In this document: in pieces, positions 32,412-44,372 of the stretch
How positions within the stretch are numbered: position 1 is the stretch's first letter
Layout: each line of letters starts with the position of its first letter
DNA from: Antilocapra americana
Taxonomy: Eukaryota > Chordata > Mammalia > Artiodactyla > Antilocapridae
NCBI GenBank assembly: GCA_007570785.1
Contig: ML660201.1
Span: 37,527,656 to 37,591,655, forward strand
Reading direction: 5' to 3'
DNA length: 64,000 nucleotides
The notes under the pieces: model-generated
The model's database searches: none
The model's input: only the letters and a program-made list of their open reading frames with translations
Told to the model about the DNA's origin: nothing
Made by a program: the position numbers and the translations under genes

Positions 32412-34292
32412 CTGTCTGAGGAGGCCTTACAAATAGCTGTGAAAAGAAGAGAAGTGAAAAGCAAAGGAGAAAAGGAAAGATATGCCATTTGAATACAGAG
32501 TTCCAAAGAATAGAAAGGAGAGGTAAGAAAGCCTTCTTCAATGGCCAGTGCAAAGAAATAGAGGAAAACAATAGAATGGGAAAGACTAGAGATCTCTACA
32601 AGAGAATTGGAGACACAAAGAGAACATTTCATGCAAAGATGGGCTCAATAAAGGACAGAAATGGTATGGACCTAACAGAAGCAGAAGATATTAAGAAGTG
32701 GCAAGAATACATAGAAGAACTATATAAAAAAGATCTTCACGTCCCCGATAATCATGATGGTATGGTCACTCACCTAGAGCCAGACATCCTGGAATGGCAA
32801 GTCAAGTGGGCCTTAGGAAGCATCACTATGAACAAAGCTAGTGGAGGTGATGGAATTCCAGTTGAGCTCTTTCAAATCCTGCAAGATGATGCTATGAAAG
32901 TGCTGCACTCAATATGCCAGCAAATTTGGAAAACTCACCAGTGGTCACAGAACTGGAAAAGGTCAGTTTCATTCCAATCCCAAAGAAAGGCAATGTGAAA
33001 GAATGCCTGAACTACCGTACAATTACACTCATCTCACATGCTAATAAAGTAATGCTCAAAAATTCTCTAAGCCAGGCTTCAGCAGTATGTGAACCATACA
33101 CTTCCAGATGTTCAAGCTGGATTTAGAAAAGGCAGAGGAGCCAGAGATCAAATTGCCACCATCCACTGGATCATCAAAAAACTAAGATTGTTCCAGAAAA
33201 ACATATTTCTGCTTTATTGAATATGCCAAAGCCTTTGACTGTGGATCATGACAAACTGTGGAAAATTCTTCAAGAAATGGGAATACCAGACCACCTGACC
33301 TACCTCTTGAGAAATCTGTATGCAGGTCAGGAACAACAGTTAGAACTGGCCATGGAACAACAGACTGGTTCCAAATTGGGAAAGAAGTATGTCAAGGCTG
33401 TGTATTGTCACCCTGCTTATTTAATTTATATGCAGAGTACATCATGAGAAATACTGAGCTGGATGAAGCACAAGCTGGAATCAAGATTGTTGGGAGAAAT
33501 ATCAGTAACTTCAGTTATTCAAATTACATCACCCTAAGGCAGAAATCGAACAGGAACTAAAGAGCCCCTTGATGAAAGTGAAAGAGGAGAGTGAAAAAGT
33601 TGACTTGGAACTCAATATTCAGAAAACTAAGATCATGGCATCTGGTGCCATCACTTCATGGCAGATAGATAGGGAAACAGCAGAAACAGTTGCTGACTTT
33701 ATTTTTTGGGGCTCCAAAATCATTGCAGATGGTGATTGCAGCCATGGAATTAAAAGATGCTTGCTCCTTGGAAGGAAAGTTATGACCGACCTAGACAGCA
33801 TATTAAAAAGCAGAGACATTACTTTGCCAACAAAGGTCCATCTGATCAAGGCTATGGTTTTTACCGTCGTCATGTATGGATGTGAGAGTTGGATGGTGAG
33901 GAAAGCTGAGCGCCAAAGAATTGATGCTTTTGAACTGTGGTGTTGGAGTAGACTCTTGAGTGTCCCTTGGACTGCAAGGAGATCCAGCCGGTCCATCCTA
34001 AAGGAGATCAGTCCTGGGTGTTCATTGGAAGGACTGATGTTGAAGCTGAAACTCCAATACTTTGGCCACGTGATGCAAAGAGCTGACTCATTGCAAAAGA
34101 CCCTGATGCTGGGAAAGATTGAGGAGGCAAGAGAAGGGGACCACAGAGGATGAGATGGTTGGATGGCATCACTGACTTGATGGACCTGGGTTTGAGTAAA
34201 CTCCAGGAATTGGTGATGGACAGGGAGGCCTGGTGTCCTATAGTCCATGGGGTTGCAAAGAGGTGACACAACTGAGCAACTGAACTGAACTG
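32412..34292 (+). mobile_element. BovB LINE, 1.9 kb, 5'-truncated
   Basis: The longest BovB here: about 1.9 kb of an element whose full length is about 3.2 kb. It includes the end of the linker region, the RT domain and the C-terminal part, and ends in actgaactgaactga. It splits an L1 3' UTR. The short flanks aacaatgg and aaccaaggg are a weak target duplication. The endonuclease domain is missing. BovB is an RTE-clade LINE known to have moved horizontally between animal lineages. Confidence 0.95.
32489..34153 (+). pseudogene. BovB reverse transcriptase, inactivated
   Basis: Coding traces lie in at least three frames. 32489-32998 shows the stretch before and into RT (KASGGDGIPVELFQILQDDA). 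32914-33126 is in another frame (FIPIPKKGNVKECLNYRTIT). 33258-33560 holds the conserved QGCVLSPCLFNLYAEYI motif. 33569-34153 gives the C-terminal region (VMYGCESWMVRKAERQRIDA). The catalytic YADD box expected after NISN is degraded to SYSNY, removing both key aspartates. Several single-base losses shift the frame. The element cannot encode active enzyme. Confidence 0.9.
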
Positions 34293-34569
34293 AACCAAGG
34301 GGAATAGTGTGGGGTGGGATTAACTGGGAGATTGGGATTGATATATACACTATTGATATGTGTATAAAATAGATAACTAATGAGAGCCTACCATATAGCA
34401 CAGGGCACGCTACTCAATGCTCTCTAGTGACCTAAGGGAGAAGGAAATCTAAAGAGGGCATATATGTATGTGTACAGCTGATTCACTTTGCTGTACAGTG
34501 GAAACTAACACATTGTAAAGCAACTATTTTCCAAAAAAAAAAAAAAAATTCTTCTGTTTGTCCAAAACA

Positions 34570-35654
34570 AAGTAAAAAAGGTTTAGTAAACTGACCTGTC
34601 TGTTGATCCTAATATACACTGAGTTAGCGGATGAGAAAGGAAGAGAGCTAGGTGGAGTGGTTACTCAAAAATGTATTTACGAAATATTATGTTTTCCATT
34701 TATCATTTGGGACCAGCTGAATTCACAGTTACATGATTCTCGGGAGCTGTGAGGGTACATTAAGAATAATAAGGACATTGGCTAAATGCTTTAGGCATTA
34801 TGGAGCCATAATATACCACATGTCTTATTGTTAATTCATGTTGCTAGCCCACTCTTTTAATAGCAGCCAGGAGCCATAATGACACATGCTGTGAATATAT
34901 ATTAAAACAATCCACACAAGTTGCTCTAGTGGTATCGGTTAATTGGATGTTATTTGGGATCCAGAAAGGTTTGGAGGCAGCTAGACAGAAATGGCATCTA
35001 TTGTGGTTTTTCTTTTCTCATAATGCTGTGCAGAAAGTGCCAACTCTAAATGTTTAATCTGTGCTTCTTCCATCTGTGCTCTGGCCTGCAAAATACATCT
35101 TTGGTGCCCCGTTCCCTGGATGTGAGCATGTACTATTGCCTTGTCCTCCTTTTGGCTAAATCATCAACATAGCAACTGATACTGAAGTTGTATTTAAATG
35201 TGGTTGGAAATGTTTTTTATTAAAAAAAAATTAAAATTGTATTTTTACTTTTCATTTTGAATGTTAAAAATTGCATGCCATAATAAACACGTAGTTTGCA
35301 TTAATCTTAAAATTTACCTTGTATGTCATTTAAAATGAAAATGAAAGTATACTATGAATGCTATACTATCAGCTGATTTTTTTTTTCCTTAATAGTGTCT
35401 CTTGGGTATTTTTCATATCATTTGAGGGTGGCAAAGGAGACCCAGGCAATAGAAATTAGTGAAGATTAGTGGATGGGAAACACGTTCAGGCCAAAGCATA
35501 TTTTTGTCCAGGTCTGTCAGATCTTCTAAGTTTTTGAAATAAACTTGGTGTTAGGATTTTTATGTGAATCCCCCAATTTCTCAGTTATGTTTTTAAATTA
35601 CAGTGGCTCGGTTAGGACTAGAACCATCCACTTGGTTTTTAATACAAATTTACC
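34570..35654. other. Unique DNA, possible conserved element
   Basis: No gene. 34690-35110 is repeat-free between two L1s, with recurrent 'gccataat' (34805-34812 and 34873-34880), 'ttgttaattcatg' and 'ggttaattgg'. A conserved non-coding element is possible but unproven. Confidence 0.4.
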
Positions 35655-36045
35655 TAATTTTTTTTTAATTTAAATATAGTTGCCTTACAATGTTGTGTTA
35701 GTTTCTGCTGTACAACAACGTGAACCAGCTGTATGTACCCCCTCCCTGAGGGGTCTCCCTCCCCTCATCCCCATCCTCCCCGTCTAGGTCATCACAGAGT
35801 GCTGAGCTGAGCTTCCTGTGCTTTATAGCAAGTTCCCATTAGCTATCTGTTTTACATATGGCAGTGTATGTATGTCATTCCTAATCTCCCTATTCACCCC
35901 TCCACATGTCTGTTCTTTACATCTGTCTCTCTATCCCTGCCCTCCAAAATAGGTCCATCTGTATCGTTACCTTATTTTTAATCTAATCACCTATTGCTAC
36001 CCATTTAGATCTAAATTTCATGTTTACCACCTATTCTGACTTGTA
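35655..36045 (-). mobile_element. L1 3' UTR fragment
   Basis: The reverse of a ruminant L1 3' UTR: T run, 'atatagttgccttacaatgt', 'gtttctgctgtacaacaacg', 'ctatctgttttacatatggc', 'taggtccatctgtatcg'. Confidence 0.82.
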
Positions 36046-37091
36046 ATACTTTGACAATTTCTTGTTGAAAGAAGCTTTTGGAGCCAAGGGACCTAATGTC
36101 CATGAGTCACACCAAAGGGTTTTCCCTGGATGCAGTTCCAGGGAAATGAAAGTATGAGTAGATAAATACATTCAGTACCTGTAAGTTCACTGAAATATTT
36201 AGAATTTAGATGAGGCAAATGCAGACTTGGTAGGATCTGAAGCTTAGACAATTTTTAGAGTGCTCTGTAGTGTAAAGCATGCACAGTTAAAACCACTCAG
36301 TTAGATACAGAGTCTTGGGGGGGGCCCTAACGTGAGGGACCTGAAATCTCAGTTTCATTAGCCTCTGTGTGAGGACAAGAAGAAATGAAGTGAAAGGCGG
36401 GGGGGAAAAACCAAAACTCGTAGGAGAAAGCATAATTTGTTTTTTGGAGACTTGCTAAGGGATACAGAGGTATCAACTATACTGACATTTTAACAGGGAA
36501 AATAAAAATTTCTGTGATCTGGAAGCCCTCTTATCTGGTTACATATTTTTAAGTGATACTTTACATAAAATTTCTGGACTACTTTCAAGCTTCCTTATTC
36601 CATACAGAGTTTACTATTTTAATCAGGAAGATGTCAAGAGAAATAACTGTGTTCATTTCAGGAATACAAACTGCCTTCTGTTTTGCATAAATACTTTGAC
36701 CATGGATAAAATTTTCCTTCAAGTACTGGAAACTCCCAACTCTGGTTATTTACAGTATCTGCTACAAAACAAATGAAATAGATATTGAATAAAGAATCAG
36801 ACTATTAAGGAAGCAAAGGTTTCACAGTATAGCTTTCTTAAAGTCTGAAGGCTGAGAAACATTAGTATTTGTTATTGAATGCCTGCAGAAAGGATGGTGA
36901 ATATACAGAAACTCAGCGTTGTCAAAAAAATGAAAAATATTTAGGAGTGATAAAAAGCTAAAAAGAGAGAACCAGATGTAATGGGAAAATTAGTGTTTTT
37001 TTTTTTTTTTGTATGTCATAGAGAAGTGGGTGGATAGATCTTGGATAAATAAATTCTATTAAGCTCTAAGTCATTTCATTTGGCATTGGTT
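36046..37091. other. Unique DNA
   Basis: No gene or named repeat. G8 (~36317-36324) and G7 (~36399-36405) runs and a T15 run (~36996-37010) are present. Confidence 0.5.
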
Positions 37092-37102
37092 AAATTATAG
37101 TA

Positions 37103-37311
37103 TTCTTCCCTGGTGGCTCAGATGGTAAAGCGTCTCCCTACAGTGCGGGAGACCTGGGTTCGATCCCTGGGTGGGGAAGATCCCCTGGAGAAGGAAATGA
37201 CAACCCATTCCAGTACTCTTGCCTGGAAAATCCCATGGACAGAGAGAGGAGCCTGGTCAGCTACAGTCCATGGGATCACAGAGTCAGACATGAATGAGCA
37301 ACCTCACTTTC
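37103..37311 (+). mobile_element. Bov-tA SINE
   Basis: A well-preserved copy: tggtggctcagatggtaaag, gggttcgatccctggg, and a tail ending ctcactttc. Target duplication aaattatagta (37092-37102) and aaattacagta (37312-37322). Confidence 0.96.
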
Positions 37312-37604
37312 AAATTACAGTAAAATCAGAGATTGCTAGTTACAGTGAAGCTTTTGGAGAGTCTTTGAAGCTGCTGGAATGAATATTTGGAGACAATAAA
37401 GCCTGGATCAGTTAGCTCTTACCTTTGTTTATAATCAGGATAAGAAAGGAGGTTTGTTATCAAATCTCATTAGTTTGATACTCATGAGTACAACATTAAT
37501 ATTCAAATCCTAATTCTTGTTCTCAGTTAGCTGTAGGACTTGGGGCAAGGTTCATGTACTAGAGCTGATAATAATAGCATCTAAGGTTGTAGGAAAGATT
37601 TGAA

Positions 37605-38850
37605 AGTGTGAAAATGACAGGGTTAGTCACTCAGTCATGTCTGATTTTTTTTTTTTTTAATTTTCAGTGTCCTTTATTTTTTGTGAGTAGATCCATTTTC
37701 TTCCTAGCATTATATGCTTTTTTAAAATTTATTGTTTTTATTGAAGGATAATTGCTTTACAGAATTTTGCTGTTTTCTGTCAAACCTCAACATGAATAGG
37801 TCTAACTATATCCTCTCCTTTTAAAACCTACCCCCTGCCCCCCTTCCCATCCCACCCCTCTAGGTTGATACAGAGCCCCTGTTTGAGTTTCCTGAGCCAT
37901 CCAGTAAATTCCCGTTGGCCATTTTACCTATGGTAATGTACGTTTCCATGTTACTCTTTCTGTACATTTCCATACATCTCCCCCTCTCCTCCCCCTCACC
38001 ATGTCCCTAAGTCTCTTCTCTATGTCTGTTTCTCCATTGCTGCCCTGTAAATAAGTTCTTCAGTATCATTTTATAGAATTCCCTATATATGTATGAGAAT
38101 ACGATATTTATCATTCTCTTTCTGACTCACTTCTCTCTGTATAATAAATAGGTTCTAGGTTCATTGACCTCATAAGAACTGACTGAAATGCCTTCCTTTA
38201 TATGGCTGAGTAATATTCCATTATGTAAATGTACCACAGCTTCTTTGTCTACTCATCTGTCGATGGACATCTAGGTTGCTTCCATATTCTAACTATTATA
38301 GATAGTACTGCAGTGAACAATGGGATACATATGTCTCTTTCAACTTTGGTTTCCTCAGGGTATATGCCTAGGAGTGGGATTGCTGGGTCATATGGTGGTT
38401 TTATCCCTAGTTTTTTAAGGAATCTCCATACTGTCTTCTATAGAGGCTGTATCAATTTACATTCCTACCAACAGCGCAAGAGCATCCCTTTTTCTCCACA
38501 CCCTCTCCAGCATTTATTGTTTGTAGACTTTTTGATGAGAGCCATTCTGACCAGTGTGAGGTGATATCTCATCGTAATTTTGATTTGCATTTCTCTAATA
38601 ATGAGCAGTGTTAAGCATCTTTTCGTGTGTTTGTTAGCCATCTCTATGTCTTCTTTGGTTAAATGTCTGTTTAGTCTTTTTCCCACTTTTTGATTTAGTT
38701 GTTTGTTTCTCTGGTACTGAGTTGTATGAGATGCTTGTGTATTTTGGAAATTAATACTTTGTCAGTTGTTTCATTAGCTATTATTTTCTCCCATTCTGAG
38801 GGTTGTCTTTTCACTTTGTTTATAGTTTCCTTTGCTGTGCAAAAGATTTA
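37605..38850 (-). mobile_element. L1 3' end, 1.2 kb
   Basis: A T run at ~37646, then the reverse L1 3' UTR ('ggataattgctttacagaat') and ORF2. Minus-strand frame 38465-38686 gives [19 protein letters not shown] and [14 protein letters not shown], conserved in L1 ORF2. A stub of a Bov SINE tail (gttagtcactcagtcatgtctga, 37622-37644) lies directly left of the T run. The 5' side is cut off where a CHR SINE begins. Confidence 0.9.
38465..38686 (-). pseudogene. L1 ORF2 C-terminal remnant
   Basis: About 73 codons of the cysteine-containing C-terminal part of L1 ORF2: [20 protein letters not shown], then [18 protein letters not shown]. The RT catalytic region lies upstream of the truncation and is absent. 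Confidence 0.85.
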
Positions 38851-39120
38851 TTTATTTGGCTGAGTCAGGTCTTAGCTGTGGCAGGTGGGATCTTCATTGC
38901 GTCCTGTGGAACCTTTCTTTTCTCAGGCAGTCATGCACACACTGGACTCTCTAGTTGTGGTGCATGGAGTCTGGAGCACGCAGGCTCAGTAGTTGGATTG
39001 CGTGGGCTTATTTGCTTCATTCATAGCAAGGCATGTGGGATCTTAGTTCTCTGACCAGATCAGAACCCAGGTACCCTGCATTAGAAGGCAGATTCTTAAC
39101 CATTGGCCCATCAGCGAAGT
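38850..39120 (-). mobile_element. CHR-type SINE
   Basis: It begins gatttatttatttggctgag and has 'ggtgggatcttcattgcgtc', 'tctctagttgtggtgcatgg', 'cttagttctctgaccagatc' and 'gattcttaaccattggccca'. It abuts L1 sequence ending tgctgtgcaaaag, so it inserted in the L1 or marks its truncation point. Confidence 0.85.
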
Positions 39121-39186
39121 CTCAGAAGCTTTGTTTTACTTACGATTTTCAAGTTTTTTGGCCTCAAAAGTTTGAGGCAATTGTGT

Positions 39187-39379
39187 GTGTTAGTCTCCGA
39201 GTTGTGTCCGACCCTTTGCAACCCCTGTTGCCTGCCAGGCTCCTCTGTCCATAGAATACTCCAGGCAGGAACACTGGATCATCTTTCCCTTCTCCAGGGG
39301 GTCTTCCCGACCCACGGATCAAACCCTGGTCTCCTGTATTGCAGGCACATTCCTTACCATCTGAGCTACCAGGGAAGCC
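39187..39379 (-). mobile_element. Bov-tA SINE
   Basis: Minus strand, from tgtgttagtctccgagttgt to ctgagctaccagggaagccc. Confidence 0.93.
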
Positions 39380-39734
39380 CTTATATGTATTTGTTATTAA
39401 AGCTGACATTTGTTAGAATGCTTTTAAAGGAGCAAATTGTTCATTTCAAGCTGTAAACTGTACTTGTTAGGGGAAGCTGAGTTTTCTTATCAACTCTGTT
39501 GTAATGAGTATATTACTTATGACCCAATCTACCTGATCCTGTTATAATTTAGTTAGCTATGTATTAGACTAGAACATTTTTTCCAAGTTAGCAATATTAC
39601 ATGAAATTCTTTCTCATATAAAGTATATTTAAGGAAAATATAAAATAAGGATTTCTAAAAGATTTATTTTTAAACATAAATCACTCTCTTGTTCTTTCTT
39701 AAACCATCAGATAATTTCTTATCCAGTAGTTGTT
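39380..39734. other. Unique AT-rich DNA
   Basis: No gene or repeat recognised. Confidence 0.5.
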
Positions 39735-39995
39735 AAGTTTTTTGGTCTCAGGACCCTTTATGCTTTTAAAAAATAAAGCTCCTAAAGGTTTCTGTTTATA
39801 TGGTATCTATTGATATTTACTGTAATAGAAATTAATACCCAGAGATGTTTAAGATATTCATTTAAAATATCATTAATAAAACCATTATAGATTAATATAA
39901 CATTAAAAAACACCTGTATTTTTGAATACAAAAAATGCGAGAATGGCATTGTTTTATAGTTTTGCAAATCTCTTTAATGTTTGACTTAATAAGTT
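39735..39995. repeat. Old interspersed repeat, hAT-like
   Basis: 'ttttttggtctcaggaccct', 'ttgatatttactgtaataga', 'gagaatggcattgttttata' and 'gcaaatctctttaatgtttg' recur in a known old mammalian DNA-transposon-type repeat. I cannot name the subfamily with confidence. Confidence 0.5.
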
Positions 39996-40099
39996 AATTA
40001 AATACAGTTGTAAAATCTGCCACAAAGAAAAATTACATAATCCCTTGAGGGGTATAAAAGGATACCTAACATATTTCCTTGAGCCAAAGAGTAATTCTC

Positions 40100-40444
40100 T
40101 TAGGAAGTGATGCATAAATCAAGATCTGAACAGAAGCAGGAGGCAGCCTGGCAAAGAACAGAGCATAGGAGGACCTTAAACGTGAAAGGAGTTTGATGTT
40201 TTTGGATGGTGAAAGATAGGCCACTGTTGATTATGTTGAATGAGAAGACTGGAGGCTCAAGGTGAGGCTGGAGAGAGAAGCTGGGGTCAGGGTCATGCAA
40301 GGATTTGGGATCCACATGCACAAGTGTGGGTTTTTCCCACATAAATGGGATTTAGGAGGGGAGTATTAAGTATGACATGACACAATTTGAACTTTAAAAA
40401 GTCTATCACTCTACCTGCTTACGGAGAATAGAATGAAGTGTTGG
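40100..40444 (-). repeat. L2 LINE fragment
   Basis: The reverse of the L2 3' region, in order: 'agaacagagcataggaggac', 'gtcatgcaaggatttgggat', 'ttaggaggggagtattaagt', 'aatttgaactttaaaaagtc'. Strongly diverged. Confidence 0.5.
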
Positions 40445-43198
40445 GAAGAATGGCTACAGGAAAACAGTTTTACAAAAACTATTGTGGCAGAATATGTGAG
40501 AGATCATACATGCTTAGGAAGTTGTACAAGGTGGAACTAGTGATTAATTGGATATGGGCAATGAGCTTAAGGAAGATGATTTATGTTTTATTTTTCTTCA
40601 ACTCATCCATTTTCATTGAGCACAGATGTTTTTGTCCTTAAATCTAGTGGGGGGAAAAACAAAACCAAACATCAAATTAGATCATGAAGTAGAAATTCTG
40701 TTTGAGTTAGGAGTTTGGACATGTTATCACCACCTGGGTAGAAACTTAGGAAGCATGTCGTCATTTATCTTTTTAGAATTATGGCATTTTATATCGTTTG
40801 CCATCTTACAGATGCCACAGTACTGTGGTTTACAAGAAATTGTTCTCAATTCTATGGCTTCGATGCAGTCATTCCTTGAACTAATGTTTGTTTAACACAT
40901 GAAGTGTTTGCATTCTCCCTCTTTAGGCTCGTTTTATATTCTCAGGGCTGGGTACTTGGATAAAACGGAATCCGTATATCTTAAGAGTAGCCATTCTGAG
41001 TGTCAAGATGTTGGGGAGTTTCTGCCAGCAAGGGGAGACAGCTGTTTAGAGTGGGAAAGGAGTAGAGGATAGTGCAGAGTATGTCAGAAGTTTTATCAGG
41101 AAAGTGAGATGATAGTTGGTAGCAGAAAAGGGTGAGCAGGCACTGAAACACGCCTGGAAAAGTCAATTTTTCTTGTGGCTTAAGTGATAGCCTAAGACAT
41201 TAAAAATGACTTGTTCTGTGGCACCCTGTGTGTATCTGGATTATCTATCCAACCAGTCTTGTTTAAGTACAAGCCATAGGATTAGTAGATTTGACACTTG
41301 CTCTGATCAGTGTGTTTCAGCCTAATATTAGACAGGCGGTACGTTGAGTAGTTGTAGAAATGATTTGTGAAAGTTTTTGCTTATGGCTCTAATACATTTG
41401 GGCCATTGCACTATTTTATCTTTATCCTGTGAGGAAATAGAACCTAACCTATCACTGTTAAAAATAACTTGAGACATGTTCAATAAGCCCTCAGAGTTTT
41501 AGCTTTTCATTGAACTAGCGATTTTAGTTTAAACTCTTGTGTGTATTAGTATTTGACTTTTATCTCTGAATAACAAGATTAACAAACAAACATATTTTAC
41601 TATTAAAAGGAATTGCCTGTAGCTGTCCTGGACAGGTTCTTTAGGACTATCTGCTCAGATTACTCCAAAATCTTCTTGTAATTGCTCATAGTTGATATAC
41701 AAATTCTCTTGTCTTTGAAATGAATTAAGATCCCATATAGCAGGTGATTTCTTAGGCAAGGCAACAGGCCAATATTTCTCCCCTTCCATGGTCAAAGCTT
41801 TCAGTTGGCATTCAAAAATATAGTCTTGGTCCTGACCTCCCCTTCAGTAATGTGAACTGCTTGTGGAAACTGTTGTCTTATTGCCATCTTACAGAAATGT
41901 GCTTGATGTAGGGCATGTTCATTTTATTATCATTACCTGTACCAATATATGCATTTATTTTCATGATAATTAAGGCTTTAAAACATCATTTATTTTTAGA
42001 AAATGATTCAAATGTATTCCAAAAGTTATTCTCTTTAATTGTGAAGTCTTTGAATGATCCCTTAAAGACTATGGGGAAATTTATATTACCGAGTCCAAGG
42101 ATCATCCATGTTATTTGTATGAAAACAGAAGAGAAGCATCATGGAATGATCTTTAAATATTACTTACTTTTGATTCAAAATGTTGTCAACCAAAGTGATT
42201 GCTGGAACTATTCATTTTGATTAAGTGTCCTTTAATAAGCGTTACTAAATAGATGCATCAATACTTCATTAGGTGGGTAGGTAGATAATTCTTGCTTATT
42301 AAGTTCATATTTGAAACTGATGTTGCTTTAGGAGCTTTGGGGGCTCAGAAAGAATTCTTAAATTCTGATAAGAATTTTATGTAAATCACATGTTTATATA
42401 TAGTTTAAGGACTCAAGCATCAAAACCTGTGCTTCTAAAAATTTTTTTTGCAAAATTGAATTAGGAAACACACCTTGGTGAAGTTAAAGAATCCTGGAGT
42501 GATATTTGGGTGATCTCATATTGAGTCTAGGCCTGTAATTTAAGAGCTGTAAGAGGTGTTTTCTCCTTGGTAAAATGAAGTGACTGGCCAAATGCAGCAG
42601 TCTTTTGGTTGGTTGTATAGTTTCTTTCTTTCTTTTTTTTTTTGGTTTGTCAGCTGTAGCCTTCTTCAAAGGCTGATGTGACCCTCTCAAATAAGACAGA
42701 GATAGAATCTTTTACCTGCTGTTTGTAGTGAGGATAAGGTATGGAATCTCTTTGCTTAGTCTCTTCCTTGTTTCCCTACCCATGAGCGTTCTATGAACTT
42801 CTCACTCCAGGAGATAATGCTGTACAACCCCTGTGCTCCACATACCACCGTTACAAGGTCCTAGGATTACGTGAACAATCCAGTTTTCACCTCTAAAAAT
42901 CTTTGATGGTATTTTAAGTGATTTCAGGTGATAACTTAGAGATGGGGAGTATGGATAGACCTTGCTTTCTAATGATGGTGTTGTGAAATGTACATGTCTT
43001 TGTCTCCTTTATGCTCCCAAAACTCTGAACAGTTTGCATCTGCTAGTTAGGTGACTGCAGTCAATGAATTTGTGAAAATTCTGGGTCATGTCTGTTTCCT
43101 CACAAAGTATGTATTAGAGAAGTGTGGCAGGAAAGTGTAGAGAAGGCGAAAAAACTTTGAGATAACCCTGTGCCCAGAGGGCAAACAATCTTATTTCA
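40445..43198. other. Unique DNA
   Basis: The longest stretch without a recognised repeat. No coding region is supported. Frames at 40626-40895 and 41915-42220 are hydrophobic, low in complexity and without motifs. A weak MIR-like patch at 42540-42600 was not called. Confidence 0.5.
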
Positions 43199-44372
43199 GT
43201 CCAGTTCAGTCACTCAGTTGTATCTGACTCTTTGTGACCCCATGAACTGCCGCATACCAGGCCTCCCTGTCCGTCACCAACTCCTGGAGTTTACCCAAAT
43301 CCATGTCCATTGAGTTGGTGATGCCATCCAACTGTCTCATCCTGTTAACCCCTTCTCCTCCTGCCCTCAATCTTCCCAGCATAAGGGTATTTTCAAATGA
43401 GTCAGCTCTTTGCATCAGGTGGCCAAAGTATTGGAGTTTCAGCTTCCAATGAACACCCAGGACTGATCTCCTTTAGGATGGACTGGTTAGATCCCCTTGC
43501 AGTCCAAGGGACTCTCAAGAGTCTTTTCCAACACCACAGTTCAAAAGCATCAATTCTTGGGCACTCAGTTTTCTTAATCATCCAACTCTCACATCCATAC
43601 ATGACTACTGGAAAAAACCATAGCCTTGACTAGATGGACCTTTGTTGACAAAGTAATGTCTCTGCTTTTTAATATGCTATCTGGATTGGTCATAACTTTC
43701 CTTCCAAGAAGTAAGTGTATTTTAATTTCATGGCTGCAGTCACCATCTTCAGTGATTTTGGAGCCCCCCCAAAATAAAGTCAGCCACTGTTTCCCCATGT
43801 ATTTGCCATGAAGTGATAGAACTGGATGCCATGATCTTAGTTTGATGAATGTTAAGTTTCAAGCCAACTTTTTCACTCTCCTCTTTCACTTTCATCTAGA
43901 GGCTCTTTAGTTCTTCACTTTCTGCCATAAGGGTGGTGTCGTCTTCATATCTGAGGTTATTGATAATTCTCCCGGCAATCTTGATTCCAGCTTGGGCTTC
44001 ACCCAGCCCAGCGAAACACTCATGATGTACTCTGTATATAAGTTAAATAAGCAGGGTGACAATATATAGCCTTGAGATACTCCTTTTCCTATTTGGAACC
44101 AATCTGTTGTTCCATGTCCAGTTCTGTCTGTTGCCTCCCGATCTGTATACAGGTTTCTGAGAGGCAGGTCAGGTGGTCTGGTATTCCCATCTCTTTAAGA
44201 ATTTTCCACAGTTTATTGTGATCCACACAGTCAAAGACTTTGGCGTAGTTAATAAAGCAGAAATAGATATTTTTCTGGAACTCTCTTGCTTTTCCGATGA
44301 TCCAGCGAATGTTGGCAATTTGATCTCTGGTTCCTCTGCCTTTTCTAAAACCAGCTTGATCATCTAAGGATA
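43199..44372 (-). mobile_element. BovB LINE, 1.2 kb
   Basis: The reverse of BovB from ccagttcagtcactcagttg to ggttttagaaaaggcagagg (revcomp near 44335-44372). Upstream of that the sequence is no longer BovB. It holds the RT palm and the C-terminal part. Confidence 0.95.
43402..44372 (-). pseudogene. BovB reverse-transcriptase remnant
   Basis: Minus-strand frame 44089-44400 encodes QAGFRKGRGTRDQIANIRW and AKVFDCVDHNKLWKILKEMG, the second containing the motif-A aspartate (FD). Further downstream, frames 43589-43798 and 43402-43602 give ILKSRDITLSTKVHLVKAMV and MYGCESWMIKKTECPRIDAF in other frames. Frameshifts and 5' truncation make it non-functional. Confidence 0.88.

Larger units (their letters stand above)
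32384..34548 (+). mobile_element. L1 3' end, split by BovB
   Basis: A short L1 3' UTR lies in two pieces: 32384-32411 (gacgtagagaacaaatatgg) and 34293-34548 (accaaggggaatagtg, 'gattcactttgctgtacagt', 'actaacacattgtaaagcaa', then A16). Target duplications are ttctctgtttgtccaa (32366-32381) and ttcttctgtttgtccaa (34549-34565). BovB then landed inside it. Confidence 0.88.

Noticed and set aside
33619..34401. Minus-strand open frame of 260 codons, the longest in the window
   Set aside because: It is a shadow frame antisense to the BovB C-terminal region and runs into an L1 3' UTR. BovB antisense frames are commonly open because of codon bias.
41915..42220. Hydrophobic 101-codon frame
   Set aside because: T-rich DNA gives hydrophobic translations by chance. 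No motif and no conserved start are visible.
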